Position numbers and translations under genes: made by a program. Below are positions 1 through 6,005 of a stretch of DNA of 6,967 nt, piece by piece. Source of the DNA: Candidatus Omnitrophota bacterium (GTDB lineage: Bacteria > Omnitrophota > Gorgyraeia > Gygaellales > Profunditerraquicolaceae); the NCBI GenBank assembly GCA_016867005.1, contig VGKM01000061.1, positions 1 through 6,967 of the forward strand. Reading direction: 5' to 3'. Below the pieces are notes generated by a model. It did no database searches, was not told where the DNA came from, and saw only the letters and a list, made by a program, of their open reading frames with translations. Position 1 is the stretch's first letter. Every line of letters starts with the position of its first letter.

Positions 1-623
1 TTTTCCTTATCTGAAATTGCATAAATAGCAGCGGCTTTCAAAATAGAAATGCTTTTGATGCTAGCGGATGTTTCGTCTAATGATTTGTGCGCATTGTAAT
101 AGTCATGAATATTATTGATGCGCTCGAGATCTTCTTTAAGTTCACTAAGGCTATTTGCATTTACTATATTCTCCTCAAATGTTTTCTCAATTGCTTCTTT
201 TAGCTTATTAAGACCAATAGCAAATACTACCGTAATCTTATTATCAAAGGCGACCCGAACATATCGATCATTCCACCAGTCGTCTCTTCTTCTATCTTTG
301 GCCTCCTGTATAAATATTTCAGAAATCTTAAATGATGGGGTTAGGCCTGATTTAATGAGCTCGATGTATATCTTAAAGTCAATATAATACCTGAAACGGA
401 TACCGTAATCCGTATTATCACCACTGAAATCTTCCATATTCTCTCTACTAAACCTAATCTCGGCTTCAGGCAGATTCTTTCCAGGAAGAAACACGCCGAA
501 TCTGTAAGCCATTCGACTTGGGTCGTATATAGGTTCGCATCTTGCGCCGTTAATAAGTTTTGCAATTTTTGACTTTATGTACTCAATAGCTACTGCAATT
601 CTTTCTTTATCTTGTTCACTCAT
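1..623 (-). CDS. Hypothetical protein, third gene of NTase module (3' end outside window)
   Basis: I do not recognise this family. An open frame of 207 codons runs without a stop from ATG at 623 (MSEQDKERIAVAIEYIKSK...) to the window edge, so the C-terminus is missing. The start is supported by a GAGG Shine-Dalgarno six bases upstream. The protein looks soluble and highly charged. Its N-terminal helix (about residues 3-24) is followed by a region rich in aromatics and beta-type residues (about 30-150, including RRRDDWWNDRYVRVAF near 120-135), then a likely coiled-coil or helical stretch (about 145-205). No signal peptide or membrane segment is visible. It starts 13 bp after the nucleotidyltransferase stop, so it is probably co-transcribed and is the third member of the module driven from 1688-1660. 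It could be an effector, a regulator or cargo. The gene is real with high confidence; its function is unknown. Confidence 0.8.
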   Translation of the reverse strand, partial: MSEQDKERIAVAIEYIKSKIAKLINGARCEPIYDPSRMAYRFGVFLPGKNLPEAEIRFSRENMEDFSGDNTDYGIRFRYYIDFKIYIELIKSGLTPSFKISEIFIQEAKDRRRDDWWNDRYVRVAFDNKITVVFAIGLNKLKEAIEKTFEENIVNANSLSELKEDLERINNIHDYYNAHKSLDETSASIKSISILKAAAIYAISDKE

Positions 624-636
624 AATAACCTCACTC

Positions 637-1326
637 TTAAAAGACTAATATGTTTAGAATATCTTTTTCTTTTGTCTCCTCCAGCCCTTTTATAACTTTC
701 TTCTGCCATTTAGGAATCATAGAATTAAAAACCTGCAGAAGGGCCCGGGTATCTCCTTTTTTGATTAATGCCTTCAAAATTTCGATAGCAGTATTTCTAT
801 CCTTTATCGCTTTCTCTTCCTTGAGTCTGCGTTGAAAGATGATTAATTTATGGAGTGCAAAATTAACAGGGTGAGGCAAGGTAACATAAAAATTTTCAAC
901 TTTAGCCTTAACAGTATCGGTTGAAAGAAAAGATAGGAACCTCAGTGCGACTGCATTCATGCCCAACTTTGTTAATGGAATCGGCCCATTCACTCCCTTT
1001 CCTTTTTCTGGAACTAAAAATTCAAGCAATAGGTCAGGATGATCCAGCTTGATATAGCCTTCACGCCCCCTTAGAATCGTAACAAACCCTAAATCTTTTA
1101 GAAGCTCAGGAATATTTACGGCATGCTTTATCCTGGCTGGACTATCGATCAAGAAGTCAATATCTCTTGTTCGGATAGCAGCTTGGTCTATGTAAGGCAC
1201 TTCGGAAAAATAATCCTTGTAGAAATATACACACCAACTGCCTATCAGAATTAAATCATTTAAGATGCCAGCCTTATGAAACCTTCTTAAAATTTCAAGA
1301 CATAAATCAGATTGCTTCTTTTCCAC
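637..1326 (-). CDS. Nucleotidyltransferase-fold protein (NTP_transf_8/AbiEii-like)
   Basis: The 229-aa protein carries the signature of the polymerase-beta-like nucleotidyltransferase fold. LILIGSWCVYFY (residues 25-36) holds the GS(W) motif, IRTRDIDFLID (51-61) holds the metal-binding DxD (D55, D57), and LLLEFLVP (99-106) supplies a likely third acidic residue, E102. The C-terminal half is helical and very basic. Families with this layout transfer a nucleotide to protein or RNA; many are toxins of toxin-antitoxin or abortive-infection pairs (AbiEii, MenA), and others are uncharacterised. The start is GTG at 1326, with GAGGAG eight bases upstream and an in-frame stop just before it. It overlaps the preceding small gene by 20 bp, which implies translational coupling. 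No signal peptide or TM segment is visible. The fold is well supported; a toxin role is inference, and the substrate is unknown. Confidence 0.8.
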   Translation of the reverse strand: MEKKQSDLCLEILRRFHKAGILNDLILIGSWCVYFYKDYFSEVPYIDQAAIRTRDIDFLIDSPARIKHAVNIPELLKDLGFVTILRGREGYIKLDHPDLLLEFLVPEKGKGVNGPIPLTKLGMNAVALRFLSFLSTDTVKAKVENFYVTLPHPVNFALHKLIIFQRRLKEEKAIKDRNTAIEILKALIKKGDTRALLQVFNSMIPKWQKKVIKGLEETKEKDILNILVF

Positions 1327-1627
1327 GTAATGAACTCCTCAAGAACCGTATTTGTTTTTTGACCTGGGACAGTAATTTCCTGTATTTAGCCCTCATTTCT
1401 TTGGCATCATCATATTTATTCTTTTCTTCTACGGAAAGTTTTCCTTTGTAGATATACTTTACTTTCTTATCTATCCGTTTTACCAAATAGCAATATTGAT
1501 GACCTCGTATCTTCCTTATAGCAAGACAACCTTCTGGCAATCTACGCAACGCACCTTCATATTCTTTCTTCATCCGCAGGGAATTCTCAAGCTCCTCTGC
1601 CAGCACTCCTTTTATTACGCCTCTCAT
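1307..1627 (-). CDS. Small basic coiled-coil-like protein, putative partner/antitoxin of the NTase
   Basis: This 106-aa, strongly basic protein is the first gene of the module. A charged helix (about residues 5-28) precedes a short beta-rich core, LPEGCLAIRKIRGHQYCYL (30-48), followed by a K/Y-rich strand ending KYIYKGKLS (57-65). A long charged helix (about 66-100) with heptad-like spacing closes the protein. Small proteins with an LP-G-[basic]-G-x-x-YYYL core occur as uncharacterised helical partners in several bacterial groups, but I cannot assign a Pfam family with certainty and see no clear helix-turn-helix. The start is ATG at 1627, with AGGAGG four bases upstream and an in-frame TAG just beyond. 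Its 3' end overlaps the nucleotidyltransferase start. The position just downstream of a repeat-covered promoter fits an antitoxin or autoregulator, but this is inference. Confidence 0.75.
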   Translation of the reverse strand: MRGVIKGVLAEELENSLRMKKEYEGALRRLPEGCLAIRKIRGHQYCYLVKRIDKKVKYIYKGKLSVEEKNKYDDAKEMRAKYRKLLSQVKKQIRFLRSSLRGKEAI

Positions 1628-1636
1628 ATGCCCTCC

Positions 1637-1737
1637 TGTTACCTAACAAATTATATTTTAGTATATCTTGTTGGGTAACAAATGTCAACAGAATAAATTA
1701 CCCAACAAACATAAAGCTAAGCTTGTCTGTTGGGTAA
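1637..1737. promoter_or_regulatory. Four-copy alternating inverted repeat, putative operator array
   Basis: Four copies of an 11-bp element lie around the module promoter: TTACCTAACAA (1639-1649, one mismatch), TTGTTGGGTAA (1668-1678), TTACCCAACAA (1698-1708) and CTGTTGGGTAA (1727-1737, one mismatch). Orientation alternates and centres sit at about 1644, 1673, 1703 and 1732, i.e. 29, 30 and 29 bp apart. The first pair extends to 13 bp (TGTTACCTAACAA / TTGTTGGGTAACA). Relative to the predicted start point, the copies lie just downstream of it, in the -35/-10 spacer, just upstream of -35, and near -75 to -85. This placement is typical of a repressor site with cooperative binding. The binding protein is unknown; a product of the module is the natural candidate. 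Confidence 0.75.
1660..1688 (-). promoter_or_regulatory. Sigma70 promoter of the NTase module
   Basis: On the minus strand, a perfect -35 box TTGACA (1688-1683) is followed by a 17-bp spacer and the -10 box TATACT (1665-1660). The start point predicted from spacing is near 1653, which gives a leader of about 26 nt before the ATG at 1627. The spacer contains one full copy of the TTGTTGGGTAA motif, so anything bound there would block RNA polymerase. Confidence 0.8.
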
Positions 1738-1937
1738 GAAGTTACTTCTACTATGCTGTTGAACCTTGAATTATTAGCATAGTCACAAATTTAGATTTTA
1801 AAAATACGCGGATACACCTAAACCCTTCACTCTAAAGCACTTATTTTTCGCAGAACCTCAAGCGCCATCCCGAGCCACCGTAACCATCGGCCAGCCAAAA
1901 GTCTTTATAAATACTTTCTTCATCGAGTTATCCACAG

Positions 1938-1965
1938 AGTAGCTGACGTTTAAACGTCAGCTACT
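1938..1965. terminator. Perfect 28-bp palindrome, possible 3' hairpin of the ion-transport operon
   Basis: AGTAGCTGACGTTT is followed directly by its exact reverse complement, beginning 3 bp past the antiporter stop codon. In RNA this gives an 11-bp stem, extendable into the self-complementary TTTAAA centre. No T-tract follows on either strand, so it is not a canonical intrinsic terminator. It may be a T-less terminator, a hairpin protecting the mRNA 3' end, or a protein-binding palindrome. Confidence 0.5.
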
Positions 1966-1968
1966 TGC

Positions 1969-3423
1969 TCATAAGAATATTCTCTGCAATTCCTTCATGT
2001 CCGCATCGTCAGCAAGGACAAGCAGCACGTCCCCGCCTTCTATCACGGTAGAGCCGTTTGGGACAATAAATTTTTCCCCGCGGGAAATAAGGACAATAAG
2101 CGCTTTAGCCGGCACTTTCAACTCGGAAATCACCCTTCCGATAGCCGACGAATTATACGGCACGATCAGGTCCTCAAGCGACGCATCAATACCTTCTGTT
2201 TGCTCAAGCTCAATGGGAAATCTTTTTTTTGCGTCAAACGGTGCGTTGACCCTGAGCAACTTTGCTACGAAAGGAATAGAAGTGCCTTGTATCAAAACAG
2301 ATGTTATTACGACGAAGAATACGATATTAAACATCATTTGTGACTGCGCAGTGCCTGCCAAAAGCGGAAAAGTCGCTAAAATAATAGGCACAGCCCCGCG
2401 TAACCCTACCCATGAGACCATAAGTTTTTCATAAAACTTAAACCTAAAAGGAACCAGGCACAAAAATACACCCAAGGGCCGGGCCAATAAAATCAATATC
2501 CCTGCGATAAGCAACCCGCTTCCTGCAACTGCAACTATCCGGGACGGATAAACAAGTAAACCAAGGGTAAGAAACATTATAATTTGCATCAACCAGGCAA
2601 TGCCTTCGTGGAACCTGATAAGCGTCCGCTTATGGGCAAAATCGACTTTACTCATAAGAAGCCCTAATATGTATACTGCCAAAAACCCATTCCCTTTAAG
2701 CAAAGTGGCAATTGCATAGGTCAAAAGCACCAAAGAGACGGTTAAAACAGGATACAAGCCTTCATATTCGAGTTTGACACGGTTTACGACAGTTACAGTA
2801 AGCTTAGCCATTAGATAACCAACTAACGCGCCCACTCCCATATTAAGCACGAACGATATCGCCATGCTCAATCCTGTCACACCGTTTCCCGACAAAATAC
2901 CCAACAGGCCCACTGTTAAGAATACAGCCATCGGGTCATTGCTGCCTGACTCAAGCTCAAGCAGGGGTTTTAATCCCCCTTTTAAAGAAATCCTTTTTGA
3001 ACGAAGCACGCTGAATACAGCTGCGGCGTCAGTTGAAGAAACAATCGCCCCAAGCAGCAATCCTTCGATTAACGTAAATTTTAGTATCCAGACCGCAAAG
3101 AAACCGACAACCAGGGCCGTAATAAATACCCCTGCTGTCGACAATATCAGGCCGGGCATTATAAGGTATCTTACCGAACGCCAGGCAGTATCTATGCCGC
3201 CCAGAAAAATGATAAAAATAAGGGCTACTATCCCGAATGATTTCGCAACCAGATAATTGTCAAAATATATTTTACCCAGCCCCTCTGACCCTGCGACCAT
3301 TCCAATGACCAGGAAAAACAATAAGGCGGGCACAGCAAACCTGTCGGAGAGTTTACTTGCCAATACGCTGACAAGCGTCAGAATCGCAGCTACCAATAAA
3401 AAAACCTCAAGCGGGATCATCAT
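1969..3423 (-). CDS. CPA1-family K+(Na+)/H+ antiporter with TrkA-C domain
   Basis: This 484-aa integral membrane protein of the monovalent cation:proton antiporter-1 family resembles the NhaP2/CvrA potassium/proton antiporters. About twelve hydrophobic helices fill residues 5-390. Family hallmarks are visible: TDAAAV (131-136), ESGSNDP (158-164) with the N162-D163 pair expected at the ion site of electroneutral antiporters, and WVGLRGAVPI (338-347) with conserved R342. A soluble tail (about 412-484, including PNGSTVIEGGDVLLVL) matches a TrkA-C/RCK-C regulatory domain. Unlike E. coli CvrA, it has no C-terminal CorC/HlyC domain. It should sit in the inner membrane and exchange cytoplasmic K+ or Na+ for protons; the ion cannot be fixed from sequence. 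It starts 4 bp after the CNNM gene. Two adjacent ATGs (3423, 3420) are possible; the weak AGG fits the second slightly better. Confidence 0.9.
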   Translation of the reverse strand: MMIPLEVFLLVAAILTLVSVLASKLSDRFAVPALLFFLVIGMVAGSEGLGKIYFDNYLVAKSFGIVALIFIIFLGGIDTAWRSVRYLIMPGLILSTAGVFITALVVGFFAVWILKFTLIEGLLLGAIVSSTDAAAVFSVLRSKRISLKGGLKPLLELESGSNDPMAVFLTVGLLGILSGNGVTGLSMAISFVLNMGVGALVGYLMAKLTVTVVNRVKLEYEGLYPVLTVSLVLLTYAIATLLKGNGFLAVYILGLLMSKVDFAHKRTLIRFHEGIAWLMQIIMFLTLGLLVYPSRIVAVAGSGLLIAGILILLARPLGVFLCLVPFRFKFYEKLMVSWVGLRGAVPIILATFPLLAGTAQSQMMFNIVFFVVITSVLIQGTSIPFVAKLLRVNAPFDAKKRFPIELEQTEGIDASLEDLIVPYNSSAIGRVISELKVPAKALIVLISRGEKFIVPNGSTVIEGGDVLLVLADDADMKELQRIFL

Positions 3424-3427
3424 TTAC

Positions 3428-4663
3428 CTATTTATTTCCGGCGATTTCAATTATGACTTCAAAAATATTTGACCGCCGGACCTTTCTTATTATAAAGGTA
3501 TTTCCGCCGAAAGAAATCTTATCTTCTACCCTGGGCATCCCCTTTAGAAACCCCAGGAGCCATTCATTCAACGTCTGCTCCATATCAGGCAAATCCAGGC
3601 CTGACTTCTGCCGCAACACTTTAAGAGTAATGCCTCCTCCGGCAATATAGCGGTTTACCGCAATCTGATAAAAATATTCCGGTAGGACATCGTATTCATC
3701 GTTCATCTCCCCTACTATTGACTCAATCACATCTTCTAAAGTGACAAGGCCCTCGACCTTGCCATCAGGGCTTTTAACTATCGCAATATGCTGATATCCC
3801 CTGGTAAGCTTATTAAGCAAAGTTGATACCTGCTCATCTGCTCCAACCACCAGGGCAGGCCTGAATATCCCTCGAAGAGACGGGTCTTTCGGGTTTGTCT
3901 GTAAGGCGCTTACTATATCCTTAAAATTTACATAACCAATGACATTATTGCTATCGTCATTTTCTATCAAAGGAAGCCGCGTATGATGGTGTATATGGGC
4001 CTCAATTAATGCATCCGTAAGGGACATCTTAGTGGAAAGGAATTTTATTTCATCTTTTTTTACCATTATATCTCTGACTTTAAGACGGGGCAGATTGATC
4101 GTCTGCGAAAGTATCCTTTCCTGCTCCTTACTGATTATCTTCTGCAGGGCGGCAAACCTTGCAAGTACCGATATATCATCCACCGCAGTTTCCTCCAGCC
4201 CCGGCTGATTTTTCTTTGCGAAAGGCCTGTTTAAGAACTGGACGACATTCACAAAAGGGGTAAACACTATTATCAGGAACTTAAGCGGCAGGCCTGCGGC
4301 AATAGCGATATGCTTGTTATATTTTACGCCAAGCGTTTTAGGAAGGATTTCGGTCCATTGTATCATCACAAATGAAAAAACCAGCGAAAACACTAAAACC
4401 CACTTTGTCCCAAATAGCTGGTCAAACTTCGCTCCGGAAAGGGTTGCTCCTATAGTATGCGCGAGAGTATTAATAATAAGTATGACCGTGATCGGACGCT
4501 GAATATTCTCCCTGAATATCCTCCATGTCTGCGCTACCAGCGGCCTTTTTTCGGATATCCTTGCTATGTCAGTAAGCGATAAGCTTAAAACACAGGCCTC
4601 TAATACCGAGCACAAGAATGAAATGCCTAAAGCCGTAAATACAATTAAGAAAAATATCGCCAC
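3428..4663 (-). CDS. CNNM/CBS/CorC-HlyC domain membrane transporter (CorB-like)
   Basis: The 411-aa protein has the complete layout of the CNNM/CorB (HlyC/CorC, formerly DUF21) family. The membrane domain (about residues 1-145) has hydrophobic helices and the conserved NTLAHTIGATL (65-75) and WTEILPKTLG (103-112) segments. A CBS pair follows: the first repeat at about 195-255, from VRDIMV, and the second at about 268-325, ending in the family signature GLVTLEDVIESIVGEMNDEYD (305-325 region). A C-terminal CorC/HlyC domain occupies about 327-405. Members are linked to Mg2+/Co2+ transport, with CBS domains binding Mg-ATP. The start is GTG at 4663, with AAGGAGG seven bases upstream; that SD overlaps the TAA of the preceding gene, implying coupling. 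The neighbouring antiporter suggests a shared role in cation homeostasis. The transported ion is inferred. Confidence 0.9.
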   Translation of the reverse strand: MAIFFLIVFTALGISFLCSVLEACVLSLSLTDIARISEKRPLVAQTWRIFRENIQRPITVILIINTLAHTIGATLSGAKFDQLFGTKWVLVFSLVFSFVMIQWTEILPKTLGVKYNKHIAIAAGLPLKFLIIVFTPFVNVVQFLNRPFAKKNQPGLEETAVDDISVLARFAALQKIISKEQERILSQTINLPRLKVRDIMVKKDEIKFLSTKMSLTDALIEAHIHHHTRLPLIENDDSNNVIGYVNFKDIVSALQTNPKDPSLRGIFRPALVVGADEQVSTLLNKLTRGYQHIAIVKSPDGKVEGLVTLEDVIESIVGEMNDEYDVLPEYFYQIAVNRYIAGGGITLKVLRQKSGLDLPDMEQTLNEWLLGFLKGMPRVEDKISFGGNTFIIRKVRRSNIFEVIIEIAGNK

Positions 4664-4676
4664 TTCTTACCCTCCT

Positions 4677-5054
4677 TTACCATAGGCCCTCATGGACCAT
4701 AAAACAGGCATCATGCACAACCGATATCCCGTATTTTTTGGCATTTTCAATCGCGGCATCTGATTCTGAACCGGGCTGCATCCATATTTCTTTTATCCCG
4801 AGCCGATTTGCCTCTTCAACGATTTTTTCAGTGGCCTCATGCGGCACAACCGTTATCAATAAATCCGGCGCTTGCGGCAATTCAGCAAGATTACGATAAA
4901 TCTTTCTTCCGGAAACCTCCCCGCCTAGCGGATGTATGCCTTCAACATCGAACCCGGCTTTTAATAAATCACTGAAAATCCTGTGGCCGAACTTCTCCGG
5001 CCTCGGCGAAACTCCGATTACCGCTATTTTCTTTTTAAGTATTCCCTCACGCAT
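4677..5054 (-). CDS. CoA-binding domain protein (YccU-like, CoA_binding_2)
   Basis: This 125-aa single-domain Rossmann protein belongs to the CoA_binding_2 family. The glycine loop is KKIAVIGVSPRPEKFGHRI (8-26), the second nucleotide-side strand is VEGIHPLGGEVSGRKIY (37-53), and the family-typical WMQPG (91-95) and VVHDACFMVH (112-121) motifs follow. Length is close to the usual 120-145 residues. Family members bind CoA or a related nucleotide; their cellular role is poorly defined, so no reaction can be given. It is predicted to be cytoplasmic. The start is ATG at 5054, which lies inside the upstream reductase gene and gives a 31-bp overlap. It is supported by GGAGG ten bases upstream and by the absence of another plausible start before the Rossmann core. 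Its stop codon is part of the next gene's SD. Confidence 0.88.
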   Translation of the reverse strand: MREGILKKKIAVIGVSPRPEKFGHRIFSDLLKAGFDVEGIHPLGGEVSGRKIYRNLAELPQAPDLLITVVPHEATEKIVEEANRLGIKEIWMQPGSESDAAIENAKKYGISVVHDACFMVHEGLW

Positions 5055-5845
5055 TCTTCTATAACCTCCCCTGCCGGCCTCATATTAAATCCGGTTTTCC
5101 CCAATTTTCTTACGGATAAGAGCAGGTTGGTCCGCACCAGCCCCAAATCTTTGAATTTCACGGTTTTATATTCAAAATCCGGATCGTATCTTTTATACAC
5201 ATCCATTAACTCATTATAAAACAATCCGCCGGAATTTACTATGTTAAATATGCCCCTGGCGTCAATTTTAATCAAATGTTTTAAAGCATTCAGAAAATCG
5301 GGGATATAAGTAATTGAATTCGGCAGGTCAATGACTTTTTTGTACCTGATTAGTTTGTCGAGCAGATTCTTCGGGTGGGGCCTGTTATCAAGCGGAAGTC
5401 GGACCCTTAAGATCAAGCAGTTAAGTTTTTTGGCGGACAACAGCGAAAGCGGTATTTCGGGGTAGATCTTTGACCTGGAGTAAAACAATTCAAGAAAATC
5501 AGGTACCTTCTCTTCGGTTATTGGCTTATCTTTCTCAAAATCATAATCAAACAAACATCCGCTGCTGATATGGATTAATTTTATACGGCTCCTTAGGGCT
5601 GCTTCAGCAAGGATTACAGGGATAAACGAATTGGCAAACAGTGTTTTATCTTTATAAAGCTCGCAATCATCGGTATTCCTGCCTGATTTGCCGATACAAT
5701 TAATGATAATCTTTGGCTTATGTTTCCGGATTATCTTCTCTGCGTCAAAAAAAGAACGGATCCGTGCATCAGAGATTTTGCAATGCAAGGCGCCGGCAAT
5801 ACGCTTGCCAAGGAACCCTTTTCCCAAAACTAAAATCATAGCCAT
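5024..5845 (-). CDS. RmlD/NRS-ER-like NAD(P)-dependent sugar-nucleotide reductase
   Basis: This 273-aa extended short-chain dehydrogenase belongs to the RmlD_sub_bind type. The cofactor loop is LVLGKGFLGKRI (5-16; GxGxxG at 8-13). IINCIGKSGRNTDDCE (47-62) and HISSGCLFD (92-100) match the substrate-side strands, and YSRSK (122-126) supplies the catalytic Y122 and K126. The C-terminal part, with RYKKVIDLPNSITYIPDFLNA (167-187 region) and a GIFNIVNSGG stretch (198-207), resembles my recollection of plant and viral NRS/ER (UER1) enzymes, which convert a 4-keto-6-deoxy sugar nucleotide to the rhamnose form by 3,5-epimerisation and 4-reduction. That activity is inferred. No SD precedes ATG 5845; a TAAAAT six bases upstream suggests leaderless expression. 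The ATG at 5839 is an alternative. It is the first gene of the probable four-gene operon. Confidence 0.82.
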   Translation of the reverse strand: MAMILVLGKGFLGKRIAGALHCKISDARIRSFFDAEKIIRKHKPKIIINCIGKSGRNTDDCELYKDKTLFANSFIPVILAEAALRSRIKLIHISSGCLFDYDFEKDKPITEEKVPDFLELFYSRSKIYPEIPLSLLSAKKLNCLILRVRLPLDNRPHPKNLLDKLIRYKKVIDLPNSITYIPDFLNALKHLIKIDARGIFNIVNSGGLFYNELMDVYKRYDPDFEYKTVKFKDLGLVRTNLLLSVRKLGKTGFNMRPAGEVIEECVREYLKRK

Positions 5846-5851
5846 GCGTAT

Positions 5852-5879
5852 ATTTTAACGCAAGAGCAGATTTAAGCAA
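5852..5879 (-). promoter_or_regulatory. Weak candidate promoter for the four-gene operon
   Basis: On the minus strand, TAAAAT (5857-5852) ends six bases before the ATG at 5845. TTGCTT (5879-5874) lies 16 bp upstream and matches the -35 consensus at only three positions. The preceding gene ends in a strong terminator, so the operon needs a promoter in this gap, and this is the best pair I see. The spacing would put transcription start at or near the ATG. Confidence 0.35.
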
Positions 5880-5917
5880 AAGGTATTTTATTTGGAAAAA
5901 TCTAATTGTTTTTTGCA

Positions 5918-5979
5918 ATAAAAAACCCAGCCCTTCTTTTACCTTTAAATTCTTATTCAGGTTTAAGAAGGGCTGGGTT
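5918..5979 (-). terminator. Rho-independent terminator of the MscS-related gene
   Basis: Read on the minus strand, AACCCAGCCCTTCTT (5979-5965) pairs perfectly with AAGAAGGGCTGGGTT (5938-5924). The 26-nt loop can itself fold through ACCT/AGGT. The 3' arm runs straight into TTTTATT. The 15-bp stem plus U-tract lies 27 bp after the stop at 6006. On the plus strand no T-run follows, so it is directional. Confidence 0.9.
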
Positions 5980-6005
5980 AAACTGCTCTATTTTTAGCTT
6001 AAAGC

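Larger units (their letters stand above)
1628..1968. other. Intergenic region between antiporter and NTase module
   Basis: This 341-bp gap has three parts. The low-coordinate third holds the promoter and four-copy repeat array of the NTase module. The middle (about 1740-1937) is mostly AT-rich, with an 8-bp inverted repeat (ACTATGCT 1750-1757, AGCATAGT 1776-1783), a more GC-rich patch near 1850-1900, and one sequence matching the DnaA-box consensus (TTATCCACA, 1928-1936). The high-coordinate end holds a 28-bp palindrome. I find no credible coding frame, tRNA or insertion-sequence end here. The longest start-to-stop frame I noted encodes 21 residues (1923-1858) and lacks a ribosome-binding site. 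Confidence 0.6.

Noticed and set aside
341..565. 74-aa minus-strand open frame.
   Set aside because: It overlaps, in another frame, the 207-codon frame of the unrecognised gene, which has a proper SD and continues to the window edge.
1639..1737. Integron attC-like pairs: ACCTAAC/ACCCAAC (fits RYYYAAC) facing GTTGGGT (fits GTTRRRY).
   Set aside because: The pairs span only about 36 bp, lack an internal L-box stem and are not downstream of a cassette gene; no integrase is visible. Their fit to the promoter explains them better.
1639..1737. CRISPR-like short repeats with about 18-20-bp spacers.
   Set aside because: The repeats are only 11 bp, alternate in orientation and surround a promoter; no cas gene is present.
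1858..1923. 21-codon minus-strand frame beginning MKKVFIKTFGW, resembling a MiaB-type N-terminus.
   Set aside because: No Shine-Dalgarno, a very early stop and divergence straight after the first ten residues; most likely chance.
1928..1936. Consensus DnaA box TTATCCACA as a sign of a replication origin.
   Set aside because: I saw only this one box, with no cluster, AT-rich unwinding element or dnaA/dnaN nearby. A single 9-mer match is expected by chance.
1997..2434. 145-aa plus-strand open frame.
   Set aside because: It is antisense to the conserved antiporter, lacks recognisable domains and has shadow-type composition.
2864..3256. 130-aa plus-strand open frame.
   Set aside because: It lies antisense within the antiporter membrane domain and matches nothing I recognise.
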